From contig OZ252214.1 of NCBI GenBank assembly GCA_965248935.1, positions 3,472,001 to 3,536,000 of the forward strand: 64,000 nucleotides of DNA, written 5' to 3'. Positions 18,822 through 27,464 of the stretch are shown in pieces. This stretch comes from G032773895 sp965248935. GTDB taxonomy: Bacteria; Pseudomonadota; Gammaproteobacteria; Pseudomonadales; Cellvibrionaceae. How positions within the stretch are numbered: the stretch's first letter is position 1; each line of letters begins with the position of its first letter. The notes beneath the pieces are model-generated. The model was not told the origin of the DNA, ran no database searches, and saw nothing but the letters and a program-made list of their open reading frames with translations. A program made the translations under genes and the position numbers.

Positions 18822-18853
18822 GAGGGGATTGGATTTTTCCGATCCCCTCTCTT
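18822..18853 (+). terminator. rho-independent terminator of the chitinase gene
   Basis: GAGGGGATTGG (18822-18832) pairs with CCGATCCCCTC (18839-18849) around an ATTTTT loop. It is followed by a short T-rich stretch. Confidence 0.75.
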
Positions 18854-19337
18854 TAATAGTTTTTATTCGATCTTGTTTTGTAAATATTTTTTGAGACCTG
18901 AGAGCCAAATGGTTGCGTTCCTTTATGTAGACTTCAGGTTTGTTGTTCATTGGTATTATAACTGGATGTCACGTCCGTCTCAGTATTTTTACGCACTAAA
19001 ATGGTGCAAATGTTTGTCATAAGCTTTCAAGTTCGAGAATCAAGCTATCCTGTTAGCTGGTCCGAATCATTTTTTGGAACTTCGTTCCGACCATAACCCT
19101 TCGAGTTTTACTCTTTTTTTATAGGCCATTCGCTTATCCCACTAGCCTAGCCAAGTTCTGCTCAAGGCCCGTTTAGTTAAGCTGTTCTTTTTCTAGTGGA
19201 GGGGAGGGTGGTTATAGGGGGCATTCCAAATAGTGTTAACAGGTCCTGGATAAACACGTTAGAATATCAGGTGCCCGTAGTGGGTACAGTTTTGAGTGGG
19301 TACAGTTTTGTGAAAATATTATTTCGGAGGATACACC
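18854..19337. other. intergenic region before ssb
   Basis: About 480 bp with no supported gene. Near its end a 16-bp unit is exactly duplicated (19279-19294 and 19295-19310) directly upstream of the ssb ribosome-binding site. The ssb promoter is presumably here; no LexA-type box was recognised. Confidence 0.45.
19279..19310 (+). repeat. exact tandem duplication, 16-bp unit, two copies
   Basis: AGTGGGTACAGTTTTG occurs twice without a gap. It ends 27 nt before the ssb start, so it probably lies in the promoter or 5' leader of ssb. Confidence 0.9.
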
Positions 19338-19910
19338 GTGGCGAGAGGCGTGAATAAAGTAATCTTGGTGGGCAATTGTGGCCAAGACCCAGAAACAAAA
19401 TATATGCCAAGCGGTGGTGCTGTGACAAACATTAGCGTGGCTACATCCGAGTCATGGAAAGATAAGCAAACAGGCCAGCAGCAGGAGCGTACTGAGTGGC
19501 ACCGAGTTGCCTTTTTTAATCGTCTTGCGGAAATTGCTGGCGAGTACTTGCGCAAAGGCTCGAAGGTGTATATTGAGGGCTCTCTTCGCACACGTAAATG
19601 GCAGGATCAAAGTGGCCAGGATCGCTACTCCACAGAAATTGTGGCAAGTGAAATGCAAATGCTAGATTCTCGTGGTGCAGAGGGAGGGGATGCCCCTCAA
19701 CAAGCTGCGTCACAAAATATGGGGGGTGGAATGCCTTCTCAGCAGTCATATGGGCAACAGCCTATGCAAAACCAGGCTCCTCCAGTACAGCAGGCGTCTC
19801 AGCAATACGCCCCTCAACAACAGGCTCCCCAACCGTCTCCTCCCCCCCAACAGCAAGCTCCGCAGCCGCCCCCTGCTATGGACAGCTTTGAAGACGATAT
19901 ACCATTTTAA
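19338..19910 (+). CDS. ssb: single-stranded DNA-binding protein
   Basis: The 190-residue protein coats single-stranded DNA in replication, repair and recombination. The N-terminal OB-fold (residues 1-115) starts ARGVNKVILVGNCGQDPETK. A Gln/Pro-rich flexible linker follows (about 120-178). The acidic tip FEDDIPF, which recruits partner proteins, is intact. The start is GTG 19338 with GGAGG at 19326-19330. The position near uvrA and the MFS gene is the ancestral one, although the chitinase has come between. Confidence 0.98.
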   Translation: MARGVNKVILVGNCGQDPETKYMPSGGAVTNISVATSESWKDKQTGQQQERTEWHRVAFFNRLAEIAGEYLRKGSKVYIEGSLRTRKWQDQSGQDRYSTEIVASEMQMLDSRGAEGGDAPQQAASQNMGGGMPSQQSYGQQPMQNQAPPVQQASQQYAPQQQAPQPSPPPQQQAPQPPPAMDSFEDDIPF

Positions 19911-19966
19911 GCTCTTAGTGTTATTGCAAATACTTGTGTCATTGCGAATCAATGTGAGGGTTTTCT

Positions 19967-20827
19967 GTGGGGTTTAAGCTGTTGATCACAGGGGGCGGTT
20001 CAAGTTTGAGGGACGGCCTTCTTAGTCATTTGGAGGAGCGCCCTTTTATTGTGTTCGTTCCAGATTTTGAAAAGCTAAAGTTGTTAGACCAAGAAAGCGT
20101 CGCCTCTTACTTTTCTGCTCAGTATCCCAATCTAGTGATTCTTCTCTGTGATCCGAACCTTGACAGTAGAGAAGGGCTGCCTCCAGTCGGTCAGACCAGA
20201 ATGCTAGTGGAGGAATGTAAGGCTAGAAATATACCCTTGATCAGTATGTCCTCTCACCGAGTTTTTGGTGAAGGGTGTGAAACGGCTTTGTGTGAGGATA
20301 CAGAACCAGAACCTAAAGCCGATAATGATGATGCCCAGGGCTGGTTAGAACATGAAAAACTGATTGCTCAAGTGAGCGATCACATTCTTCTTCGGTTAAG
20401 CTGGCTTTTGGATGGCGGTCAATCTTCTCTTTTGAGTCAACTCAATGAGGCTATAAGGCTTCCAATCGAAAAAAGTAAAGGCTTTTCTGGTAAGGCCAAA
20501 GTGTCTGCAATAACTCAAGCAACCTTAGTGAATGCATTAATTGCTCTTATCCATCAGGTACTGAGTGGAGCGGAAAACTGGGGGGTATTTCATTTATCGA
20601 GTGCTGACGTGGGCACAGAATATGAGATCGCTAACCGTTTGCGGGAGGTGCTTATTCAGTCAGAGGAAGGGTTAGCTAGTTTGGGTGCAGAGAGCGATGA
20701 ATTTTTTTTGAGCGGAGCTGGTAACTTGAAAGGCGAGAAATTGACTCTGAACTTTGGGATACAGCAGTCTTCTTGGCGGTCTGGGTTTAGTGGCTTAGTT
20801 GAGAAAGAATTTGGGGAAAAAGAATAA
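19967..20827 (+). CDS. RmlD/NAD-dependent epimerase-like sugar-nucleotide-binding protein
   Basis: The 286-residue protein has an N-terminal Rossmann start (KLLITGGGSSLRDGL) and an RmlD-like body with SMSSHRVFGEG in place of the usual serine region. The canonical YxxxK pair is not evident: the expected position reads GWLEHEKLIAQ, with Glu/His instead of Tyr. It may therefore have lost dehydrogenase/reductase activity. The start is GTG 19967 with a GAGG site about 7 nt upstream. It follows ssb by 56 bp and may be co-transcribed. The function is unknown beyond the fold. Confidence 0.6.
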   Translation: MGFKLLITGGGSSLRDGLLSHLEERPFIVFVPDFEKLKLLDQESVASYFSAQYPNLVILLCDPNLDSREGLPPVGQTRMLVEECKARNIPLISMSSHRVFGEGCETALCEDTEPEPKADNDDAQGWLEHEKLIAQVSDHILLRLSWLLDGGQSSLLSQLNEAIRLPIEKSKGFSGKAKVSAITQATLVNALIALIHQVLSGAENWGVFHLSSADVGTEYEIANRLREVLIQSEEGLASLGAESDEFFLSGAGNLKGEKLTLNFGIQQSSWRSGFSGLVEKEFGEKE

Positions 20828-20854
20828 AAAAGCCACATAGCAGTGGCTTTTTTT
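20826..20854. terminator. bidirectional terminator between the RmlD-like gene and fabB
   Basis: AAAAAGCCAC pairs with GTGGCTTTTTTT around an ATAGCA-type loop. A-tract and T-tract flank the stem, so it can stop both convergent transcripts. Confidence 0.9.
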
Positions 20855-20871
20855 GGTGGGTCAGAAAGTGT

Positions 20872-22092
20872 CTAGGTTTTGTACTTCTTCATAATGAGCG
20901 TTGCGTTTGTTCCTCCAAAACCGAAGCTGTTAGACATAGCAATGTCGATATTAGCTTCTTTGCTTTCATGAATAATGGGCAAACCCTCTGCTTCTGGGTC
21001 GGTGGTGTTGATGTTGATTGAACCTGAGATAAAGTTGTGTTTCATCATCAGAAGAGCGTAAATCGCTTCCTGGGCACCTGTAGCACCGAGGGAATGCCCT
21101 GTTAAGGATTTTGTTGAGCTAATAGCTGGAACGTCATTTCCAAACACTTCTTTTACTGCCTTAAGCTCAGCCATATCTCCTACTGGAGTGCTGGTGCCAT
21201 GGGCGTTGATATAATCGATTTTTCTGTCACCCAACCCTTGCTGCATAGCTTGGCGCATACAGCGGGCAGCACCCTCACCAGATGGTGCGACCATATCATA
21301 GCCATCGGATGTGGCTCCATAGCCAATGAGTTCTCCATAAATTTTTGCTCCGCGAGCTACAGCATGATCGAGGGATTCAATAACCAAACAACCGCCACCG
21401 CCTGCAATAACAAAACCGTCCCTATCTGTATCATATGGGCGAGAAGCCTGCTCTGGTGTGTCATTGTACTTAGTGGAAAGGGCACCCATCGCATCAAAAA
21501 GGCCCGTCAGTGTCCAGTGTTCTTCTTCACCGCCACCGGCAAAGACGATGTCTTGTTTGCCCAACTGAATTAATTCCATCGCGTTACCAATACAGTGTGC
21601 GCTGGTTGCACAGGCAGAGCTGATAGAGTAGTTGACGCCTTTTATTTTAAATGGCGTTGCTAGGCACGCTGATGTAGTACTCCCCATTGTTTGCGTAACA
21701 CGGTATGGACCCGCTCGCTTAACGCCACGGTTACGAATAATATCTGCGGACTCAACAACGCTTGCAGTAGAGGCTCCGCCTGAACCAATAATGATCCCCG
21801 TTCTTTCGTTTGAGACTTCTTGTTCGGTAAGGCCAGCATCTTTAATAGCTTGGTTCATAGCGATATAGGAAAAACCAGCCGCATCGCCCATAAAGCGCTT
21901 TACTTTACGGTCAATATAATCGCCAAAATCAATGTCTACAGAACCTGAGACAAGACTACGAAAACCATGTTCAGCATAGGACTCGTTGTATTTAATACCT
22001 GATTTGCCAGTACGTAGGGCGGAAAGTACTGTTTCGATGTCATTGCCCAGGCAGGAAACAATACCCATGCCAGTAACTACAACACGTTTCAT
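20872..22092 (-). CDS. fabB: 3-oxoacyl-ACP synthase I
   Basis: The 406-residue condensing enzyme elongates acyl-ACP and is needed with FabA for unsaturated fatty acids. The nucleophile Cys161 is in SSACATSAH, and the two active histidines are in NAHGTSTPVGD and KSLTGHSLGATG. ATG 22092 is preceded by AGAGG at 22099-22103; the longer reading frame back to TTG 22185 would add 31 residues with no family support. It lies 139 bp after fabA on the same strand, the usual fabA-fabB operon. Confidence 0.97.
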   Translation of the reverse strand: MKRVVVTGMGIVSCLGNDIETVLSALRTGKSGIKYNESYAEHGFRSLVSGSVDIDFGDYIDRKVKRFMGDAAGFSYIAMNQAIKDAGLTEQEVSNERTGIIIGSGGASTASVVESADIIRNRGVKRAGPYRVTQTMGSTTSACLATPFKIKGVNYSISSACATSAHCIGNAMELIQLGKQDIVFAGGGEEEHWTLTGLFDAMGALSTKYNDTPEQASRPYDTDRDGFVIAGGGGCLVIESLDHAVARGAKIYGELIGYGATSDGYDMVAPSGEGAARCMRQAMQQGLGDRKIDYINAHGTSTPVGDMAELKAVKEVFGNDVPAISSTKSLTGHSLGATGAQEAIYALLMMKHNFISGSININTTDPEAEGLPIIHESKEANIDIAMSNSFGFGGTNATLIMKKYKT

Positions 22093-22231
22093 AGATAGCC
22101 TCTTGATAAAATAAGTGAATTGCTTAGTTTGGTAAGAAAAAATCGAGAAGGTTCCCGAAACTACCAAGAATAGTCGGTGGCCCAATGCGGGGATTATCTC
22201 ACAGACGCTCCCCGTAGCCCAATTTGTGGAA

Positions 22232-22756
22232 TTAAAATGTGCCTGTGTTAGTGAATAGACCTACACGTAGGTCTTTTGCAAAGTAGATTTCTTTGCCGTC
22301 AACGGCAACTCGACCATCTGCAATCCCCATAACCAGTTTGCGTTCAATGACACGCTTTAAGTGGATATGGTAGGTAACTTTTTTTGCGGTGGGTAAAATT
22401 TGACCAGTAAACTTTACTTCACCTGACCCTAGGGCTCGCCCCCTGCCTTGGTTGCCTTTCCACGCTAGAAAAAAGCCAACAAGTTGCCACATTGCATCCA
22501 GACCTAAACATCCTGGCATAACTGGGTCGCCGGGAAAGTGACAATCGAAAAACCACAAGTCATCGCGTATATCCAGTTCGGCAATAATCTCGCCTTTACC
22601 GTATTCGCCGCCCGTTTTACTTATGTGTTCAATACGATCCAACATTAACATGTTTGGTACAGGAAGCTGTGCGTTACCTGAGCCAAATAGTTTCCCGTTA
22701 CCGCACTCAATTAATTCTTCGACTGTGTAGGAAGACTGAGGCTCGAATGTGTGCAT
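22232..22756 (-). CDS. fabA: 3-hydroxydecanoyl-ACP dehydratase/isomerase
   Basis: The 174-residue protein has normal FabA length. The active-site His73 is in DCHFPGDPVMPG and Asp87 in LGLDAMWQ; these are the catalytic pair of the hot-dog fold dehydratase. It introduces the cis double bond in the C10 intermediate, which FabB then elongates. It heads the fabA-fabB operon and is divergent from galU. The shared upstream region contains a 19-bp triple repeat. Confidence 0.98.
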   Translation of the reverse strand: MHTFEPQSSYTVEELIECGNGKLFGSGNAQLPVPNMLMLDRIEHISKTGGEYGKGEIIAELDIRDDLWFFDCHFPGDPVMPGCLGLDAMWQLVGFFLAWKGNQGRGRALGSGEVKFTGQILPTAKKVTYHIHLKRVIERKLVMGIADGRVAVDGKEIYFAKDLRVGLFTNTGTF

Positions 22757-22832
22757 GCTTTTTTGTAACTCTTTATTTTGGGGGAAATCGCGCCATAACA
22801 GGCGAAGGCGCCATTCTACCGTGTGAAACTTA

Positions 22833-22889
22833 GTTGTCCAGTAAATATCAAGTTGTCCAGTAAATATCCGGTTGCCTGGTAATATCTGG
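22833..22889 (+). repeat. tandem repeat, 19-bp unit, three copies, between fabA and galU
   Basis: Units at 22833-22851 (GTTGTCCAGTAAATATCAA), 22852-22870 and 22871-22889, the last one diverged. They lie 77 bp upstream of fabA and 120 bp upstream of galU, so they sit in the divergent promoter region. Confidence 0.88.
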
Positions 22890-23009
22890 CGATTAAAAGC
22901 AATGAACTTGATATAGTTTTTAAGGATTGTGGTATATTTGAACAGTTAAGTTAATTCCTATATTTCCATCAAATATCTGATTTTGAAAAATGAGACAAGG
23001 GTATAGTTT

Positions 23010-23837
23010 ATGATTAAAAAGTGCCTTTTCCCAGTAGCGGGATACGGAACGCGTTTTTTGCCTACAACCAAATCAATGCCTAAGGAAATGCTCCCGGTGG
23101 TCAATAAGCCACTTGTGCAATACGGGGTAGAGGAGGCAATTGAAGCGGGTTTGACAGAAATTGGTTTTGTTACGGGGCGAGGCAAGCGTGCGATTGCAGA
23201 CCATTTTGATGTGAACTATGAATTGGAGCATCAAATTGCTGGGACATCAAAAGAAAAATACCTCTCTTCTATTCGTGACGTTATGTCCAAAGGTCAATTT
23301 TCGTTCACTCGTCAAAGTGAAATGAAAGGGCTTGGCGATGCCATTTTAAATGGTCGAAGATTAATTGGTGATCAACCTTTTGGTGTGGTTCTTTCTGATG
23401 ACTTGTGTGTTACCGAGCAAGACGGTGTATTAGCTCAAATGGTTGACCTCTATCGTCAGTTCCGTTGCAGCATTGTGGCAGTCCAAGAAGTGCCAAAAGA
23501 AGATATCAGTAAATTTGGTGTGATTTCTGGGGAGCAAATTAAAAGTGATATTTACCAGGTCAATGAAATGGTTGAAAAACCTGCTCCAGAAGAGGCGCCA
23601 AGTAATCTGGCCATTATTGGCCGATATATTCTTACGCCAGATATTTTTGACTTGATTGAAAATACACCTCCTGGAAAAGGTGGCGAAATTCAAATTACCG
23701 ACGCACTTATGACGCAAGCTCAAAAGGGGTGTGTACTTGCCTATAAGTTTAAAGGCCGAAGATTTGATTGTGGAAGTGTTGCAGGGTTTGTAGATGCGAC
23801 TAACTTTGTTTACGAGAACCTTTATTCCGACAGCTAG
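23010..23837 (+). CDS. galU: UTP-glucose-1-phosphate uridylyltransferase
   Basis: The 275-residue protein makes UDP-glucose for envelope polysaccharides. The nucleotidyltransferase signature FPVAGYGTRFLPTTKSMPKE opens the protein, and MVEKPAPEEAPSNLAIIGRY, with the sugar-binding lysine, follows. Length and order are those of GalU. It is followed after 9 bp by a phosphohexomutase, giving a short sugar-nucleotide operon (glucose-6-P to glucose-1-P to UDP-glucose). Confidence 0.96.
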   Translation: MIKKCLFPVAGYGTRFLPTTKSMPKEMLPVVNKPLVQYGVEEAIEAGLTEIGFVTGRGKRAIADHFDVNYELEHQIAGTSKEKYLSSIRDVMSKGQFSFTRQSEMKGLGDAILNGRRLIGDQPFGVVLSDDLCVTEQDGVLAQMVDLYRQFRCSIVAVQEVPKEDISKFGVISGEQIKSDIYQVNEMVEKPAPEEAPSNLAIIGRYILTPDIFDLIENTPPGKGGEIQITDALMTQAQKGCVLAYKFKGRRFDCGSVAGFVDATNFVYENLYSDS

Positions 23838-23846
23838 GAAATCAAA

Positions 23847-25211
23847 ATGCAACCAATTGAAATTACCTGTTTCAAAGCTTATGACGTTCGTGGTCAAGTA
23901 CCCAGTCAATTAAATGAAGATGTTGCCTATCGAGTTGGACGCGCCTATGTTGAATTTTTAGACGCAAAAACCGTTGTTGTGGGGCACGATGTACGCTTAA
24001 CCAGCGGCCAACTTACCGATGCTCTTGTCGAAGGGCTGACAGATGCTGGAGCCAATGTTATCCATATTGGTGAATGTGGGACAGAAGAAGTGTATTTTGG
24101 AACTTTTCATCTTGGTGTAGACGGCGGTATCTGCGTGACCGCCAGCCATAATCCAATGGATTACAATGGGATGAAGTTGGTGAAAAAAGGTTCCGAGCCT
24201 ATTTCTGGCGACTCAGGGTTGAACGACATTCGTTCCATTGCTGAAAAAGGTGAGTTTAAAGATGTGACCACGAAGGGTCGTTTTGAAAAGCAAAACATTC
24301 GCCCGGATTATATCGAACATCTTTTAACCTATGTTAACCCTGCTGATATTAAACCACTTAAAGTTGTGGTTAATGCGGGTAATGGTGGGGCAGGTGCGAT
24401 TATTGATGGGCTGGAGCCACACTTTCCAATTGAATTTATTAAAATACACCACGAGGCAGATGGCAATTTCCCTAATGGTATTCCTAACCCGATTCTTATT
24501 GAGAAGCGTCAAGCAACTATTGATGCTGTTAAAGAGCACAATGCTGACTTAGGTATTGCCTGGGATGGCGATTTTGATCGCTGCTTTTTCTTTGATGAAA
24601 ACGGGGAGTTTATCGAGGGGTATTATGTTGTTGGGTTATTGGCCGATGCTTTTCTTACGAAAAACCCTGGCGCAAAGGTGGTACATGACCCTCGTTTAAA
24701 ATGGAATACCATTGACTTGGCGGAAGCGGCTGGCGGTCATGCAATTGAAAGTAAAACGGGTCATGCCTTTATTAAGGAAAGAATGCGTTTAGAGGATGCG
24801 ATATACGGTGGGGAAATGAGTGCCCACCATTACTTCAAAGATTTTGCCTACTGTGATAATGGAAACATTCCCTGGCTACTTGTAACGGAATTAATGAGCA
24901 AGCGAGGCGCTAAACTTTCAGAACTGGTATCGGATAGGGTTAAAAAATTTCCATGTAGCGGAGAAAGAAACAATACGGTTGGTGATGCTAAAGCGATTAT
25001 TGCAAAAATCGAAGAGTACTACGCTCCCCAGGCCGAATCTGTTGAGAAAATTGATGGTCTGTCTATGACGATGGATGGATGGCGTTTCAATATTCGCTCT
25101 TCAAGTACTGAGCCTGTGATGCGATTGAATATTGAGTCGAATGGAAACCGAGCGTTGATGGAAGAAAAAACGGAAGAGCTACTTGGGTTAGTCGAGAAGT
25201 TTGACGTTTAA
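23847..25211 (+). CDS. phosphomannomutase/phosphoglucomutase
   Basis: The 454-residue member of the alpha-D-phosphohexomutase family has all four family loops: the phosphoserine loop CVTASHNPMDYNG (Ser100), the metal loop WDGDFDRCFFFDE, the sugar loop GGEMSAHHYF and the phosphate-binding loop RSSSTEPVMRL. The close match to the CpsG/AlgC type means it can act on mannose or glucose phosphates; the main substrate is not decided by sequence. Being downstream of galU suggests supply of glucose-1-phosphate. Confidence 0.92.
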   Translation: MQPIEITCFKAYDVRGQVPSQLNEDVAYRVGRAYVEFLDAKTVVVGHDVRLTSGQLTDALVEGLTDAGANVIHIGECGTEEVYFGTFHLGVDGGICVTASHNPMDYNGMKLVKKGSEPISGDSGLNDIRSIAEKGEFKDVTTKGRFEKQNIRPDYIEHLLTYVNPADIKPLKVVVNAGNGGAGAIIDGLEPHFPIEFIKIHHEADGNFPNGIPNPILIEKRQATIDAVKEHNADLGIAWDGDFDRCFFFDENGEFIEGYYVVGLLADAFLTKNPGAKVVHDPRLKWNTIDLAEAAGGHAIESKTGHAFIKERMRLEDAIYGGEMSAHHYFKDFAYCDNGNIPWLLVTELMSKRGAKLSELVSDRVKKFPCSGERNNTVGDAKAIIAKIEEYYAPQAESVEKIDGLSMTMDGWRFNIRSSSTEPVMRLNIESNGNRALMEEKTEELLGLVEKFDV

Positions 25212-25240
25212 ATTCAGAGTCATTTTTAGTTTGCTAGACC

Positions 25241-25264
25241 AAAAGCCGACTTTCGTCGGCTTTT
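25241..25264. terminator. bidirectional terminator after the phosphohexomutase gene
   Basis: AAAAGCCGAC and GTCGGCTTTT form a 10-bp stem with a TTTC loop. It lies between the convergent mutase and doxX genes. Confidence 0.92.
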
Positions 25265-25283
25265 GTCTCTGAAAATATTAACG

Positions 25284-25751
25284 TTAGACTCTAATCGTTT
25301 TATCTAACGATATACTACCCGCGCCGTATTTTAGTAAAAACAGTAACATGCCCGCCCAGAGTAAATGAGTTTGCCAATATTCGAAGGGGAAATACACTAA
25401 AAGCTGTATGACAGCGGTCATAATCAGTAAGCCTAGAGCGCTTAATCGAGTCATAAAACCTAATAAAATAAATAGTGAAAGAAAAAACTCGCTAAATGTT
25501 GCCATATAGGCAGCAACTTCTGCGGGAATAAGAGGGAGCGCGTATTCGTATTCAAACAGCATAATAGTGCTATCAGTTACGTTCCAAAAAGCGAAATTTT
25601 GTCCAAGTACTTCCATCCCTGAAATTTTAGACTGGGCTGCTTTCCAAAAAATTAAAAAAACAGAAACTCGGATAAGTAGGGATACTAACACCTCTGGACA
25701 TAATGCCCCGACGCTTTTGGCTATGGAATCTAATTTTCTTAAAAATAACAT
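25284..25751 (-). CDS. DoxX family membrane protein
   Basis: The 155-residue protein has four predicted helices and DoxX-family features (IRVSVFLIFWKAAQSKISG near the N-terminus, QLLVYFPFEYWQTHLLWAGM near the end). It starts 22 bp after the bufC-like gene and is probably the last gene of the bufferin operon; DoxX proteins are recurrent partners of these operons. The role is probably in membrane redox, but this is not established for this copy. Confidence 0.85.
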   Translation of the reverse strand: MLFLRKLDSIAKSVGALCPEVLVSLLIRVSVFLIFWKAAQSKISGMEVLGQNFAFWNVTDSTIMLFEYEYALPLIPAEVAAYMATFSEFFLSLFILLGFMTRLSALGLLIMTAVIQLLVYFPFEYWQTHLLWAGMLLFLLKYGAGSISLDKTIRV

Positions 25752-25772
25752 ACTAGTGACCTCTGTTTTATA

Positions 25773-26555
25773 TTAACTGCTTTCAATAATTTTTATTCCG
25801 AAACTAGACTGCACTAAAAATTGAATAGCTTCGGAAGCGTTGAATGTTGGGTTAGCATTCAATGCTTGTTCAAGTGCCTCACCTATACCGAATTGATTAT
25901 GTATCGCTTCTAGAAAGTTATATAGCTGTTGAGTTATTTGGTGAGTGATAATTCCGTTAGCTGTTTTTAACGTCAACCCATATTCAGGGTTGTGGTAATG
26001 GATTTCGGAATTGCTCTGCTTTAAATCTTCGTTGAACTCGTGAATGCTATATATTGCGTATTTAGAGTGTATTAATGTAACACTTGGGTGCGGGATAATT
26101 ATACTATTAGCCAGATTGCCTGGCGTTATCGTTGAAAACTCGTGTGGTGTTAAATTTTTTTCGTCAGAGGTGTAGTAGGCGTTGTGCCGAGCAAAATCTA
26201 AACGTGCGAGATCGCTTAAATAAGGCAGAGTTTTTGTTTTGCTATGGCTGGCAATAAAATGCGAAAAGGTTTCCCCGTAATATATTAGGTTACCTGATGC
26301 AGGGGGGGATGCCTGAATAAAATCTTTTGCAAGCAGTGTAAAGAAGTCACTCCCTACGGTTTTAACTACATTATAGAACGTATCGGAAAGTACTTCGATA
26401 AGCGATAAATAGGTATTATTTCGGTAAATGGAAAGTCGTGCTATTAGTTCTTGGCTCGAATAGTGACTAAATATTTGAGATATTTCTGGTGATGGTTTTC
26501 TTTCTCTATTTAATATTGAGAGGCAGAACTCTTTTTGCAGTGAGGATAACTTCAT
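25773..26555 (-). CDS. bufC: BufC/HvfC-like protein (DUF2063), partner of the MNIO enzyme
   Basis: The 260-residue protein shows the N-terminal DUF2063 pattern (QKEFCLSILNRERKP, then RLSIYRNNTYLSLIEVLSDT and FPVVKxVG-like FYNVVKTVGSDFFTLLAKDF). This is the peptide-recognition partner of DUF692 enzymes. Its ATG overlaps the bufB stop in ATGA, so the two are translationally coupled. It should present the BufA precursor to the oxidase. The gene symbol follows the bufferin nomenclature and rests on family and context. Confidence 0.85.
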   Translation of the reverse strand: MKLSSLQKEFCLSILNRERKPSPEISQIFSHYSSQELIARLSIYRNNTYLSLIEVLSDTFYNVVKTVGSDFFTLLAKDFIQASPPASGNLIYYGETFSHFIASHSKTKTLPYLSDLARLDFARHNAYYTSDEKNLTPHEFSTITPGNLANSIIIPHPSVTLIHSKYAIYSIHEFNEDLKQSNSEIHYHNPEYGLTLKTANGIITHQITQQLYNFLEAIHNQFGIGEALEQALNANPTFNASEAIQFLVQSSFGIKIIESS

Positions 26556-27412
26556 GAATTTTCCTCGTTTTCTCGCAAGGCTTTTTCCATGACTTTATTT
26601 GCAGTAGATGCTTGTTCAACCAATATTTCTAGTGAGGGTATCTCTGTGTCCCACTCTATTAATGTGGGGATTTTGCTCTGAGCAGTTTTTATTGTGTATT
26701 CAAATAGCTTCCATACTTCTTCACAAACTTTAGAACCGTGATTGTCAACGCGAATGGTCTTACCTTCAATGAGCGGCATAATAGAATGCCCTGCGAGATG
26801 TATTTCTTTAATATCTGTAAACGGTATTTTGCCCAAATAAGCGTAAGGGTCAAAATTCATATTACTTGCGGAGACAAATACGTTATTTACATCCAGAAGC
26901 AATTTACAATCCGTTTTTTTTATAAGTGATGATATAAATTCTGGTTCATCAAACTCGTTATTATCGTATTCTATATAACTACTGGGGTTTTCGATTAGTA
27001 TGTGCCGCTTAAGTGCATCTTGTACTCGAAGAATATTGTTGGCGGTAAGGCTGAGTGCTTCTTCTGTGTAAGGTAGAGGAAGTAAGTCATTTAAGTAGTG
27101 TTGATTCCAATGGCTCCATGATAAATGTTCAGATACTTGGGCTGGATGATAACGGTCAATTAGTTTTTTTAATGCAAAAAGATGCTCTTCATTGATGCCG
27201 TTCGCAGAACCTAGAGACATTCCAACGCCGTGCATAGACAGCGGAAACCGAGAAGCAATTTCTTTTAGGTATGTGTGTTGTAAACCCCCATCGCTCATGT
27301 AATTTTCTGGATGGATTTCGAACCAGCCTACGGGAATATCGTTGTTACAGATATCTGTAAAGTGTTGAGGTTTGAGGCTGATGCCTGCGGACGAGGGTAG
27401 GTTAAATTGCAT
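26552..27412 (-). CDS. bufB: MNIO (DUF692) multinuclear non-haem iron oxidase, BufB-like
   Basis: The 286-residue TIM-barrel protein begins MQFNLPSSAGISLKPQHF. His and acidic metal-ligand segments are present (WFEIHPENYM, SMHGVGMSLG, VSEHLSW, LLDVNNVFVS, EIHLAGH, LIEWDTEIPS). It modifies cysteines of the small BufA precursor to copper-binding heterocycles in characterised systems. The frame is open to 27442, but that ATG lies inside a hairpin, so ATG 27412 is preferred; neither has a clear ribosome-binding site. Confidence 0.88.
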   Translation of the reverse strand: MQFNLPSSAGISLKPQHFTDICNNDIPVGWFEIHPENYMSDGGLQHTYLKEIASRFPLSMHGVGMSLGSANGINEEHLFALKKLIDRYHPAQVSEHLSWSHWNQHYLNDLLPLPYTEEALSLTANNILRVQDALKRHILIENPSSYIEYDNNEFDEPEFISSLIKKTDCKLLLDVNNVFVSASNMNFDPYAYLGKIPFTDIKEIHLAGHSIMPLIEGKTIRVDNHGSKVCEEVWKLFEYTIKTAQSKIPTLIEWDTEIPSLEILVEQASTANKVMEKALRENEENS

Positions 27413-27429
27413 GAGAAGTAAAATATAAT

Positions 27430-27456
27430 CCGCTAGCTGCATGATGCAGCTAGCGG
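27430..27456 (-). promoter_or_regulatory. perfect hairpin between bufA and bufB
   Basis: Thirteen-base arms (27430-27442 and 27444-27456) pair perfectly around a single central base. It lies 8 nt after the bufA stop and 17 nt before the bufB start on the transcribed strand. No strong T-run follows. It could work as a leaky terminator or 3' stabiliser that sets high BufA and low BufB/BufC expression. Confidence 0.8.
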
Positions 27457-27464
27457 AAAAATAA

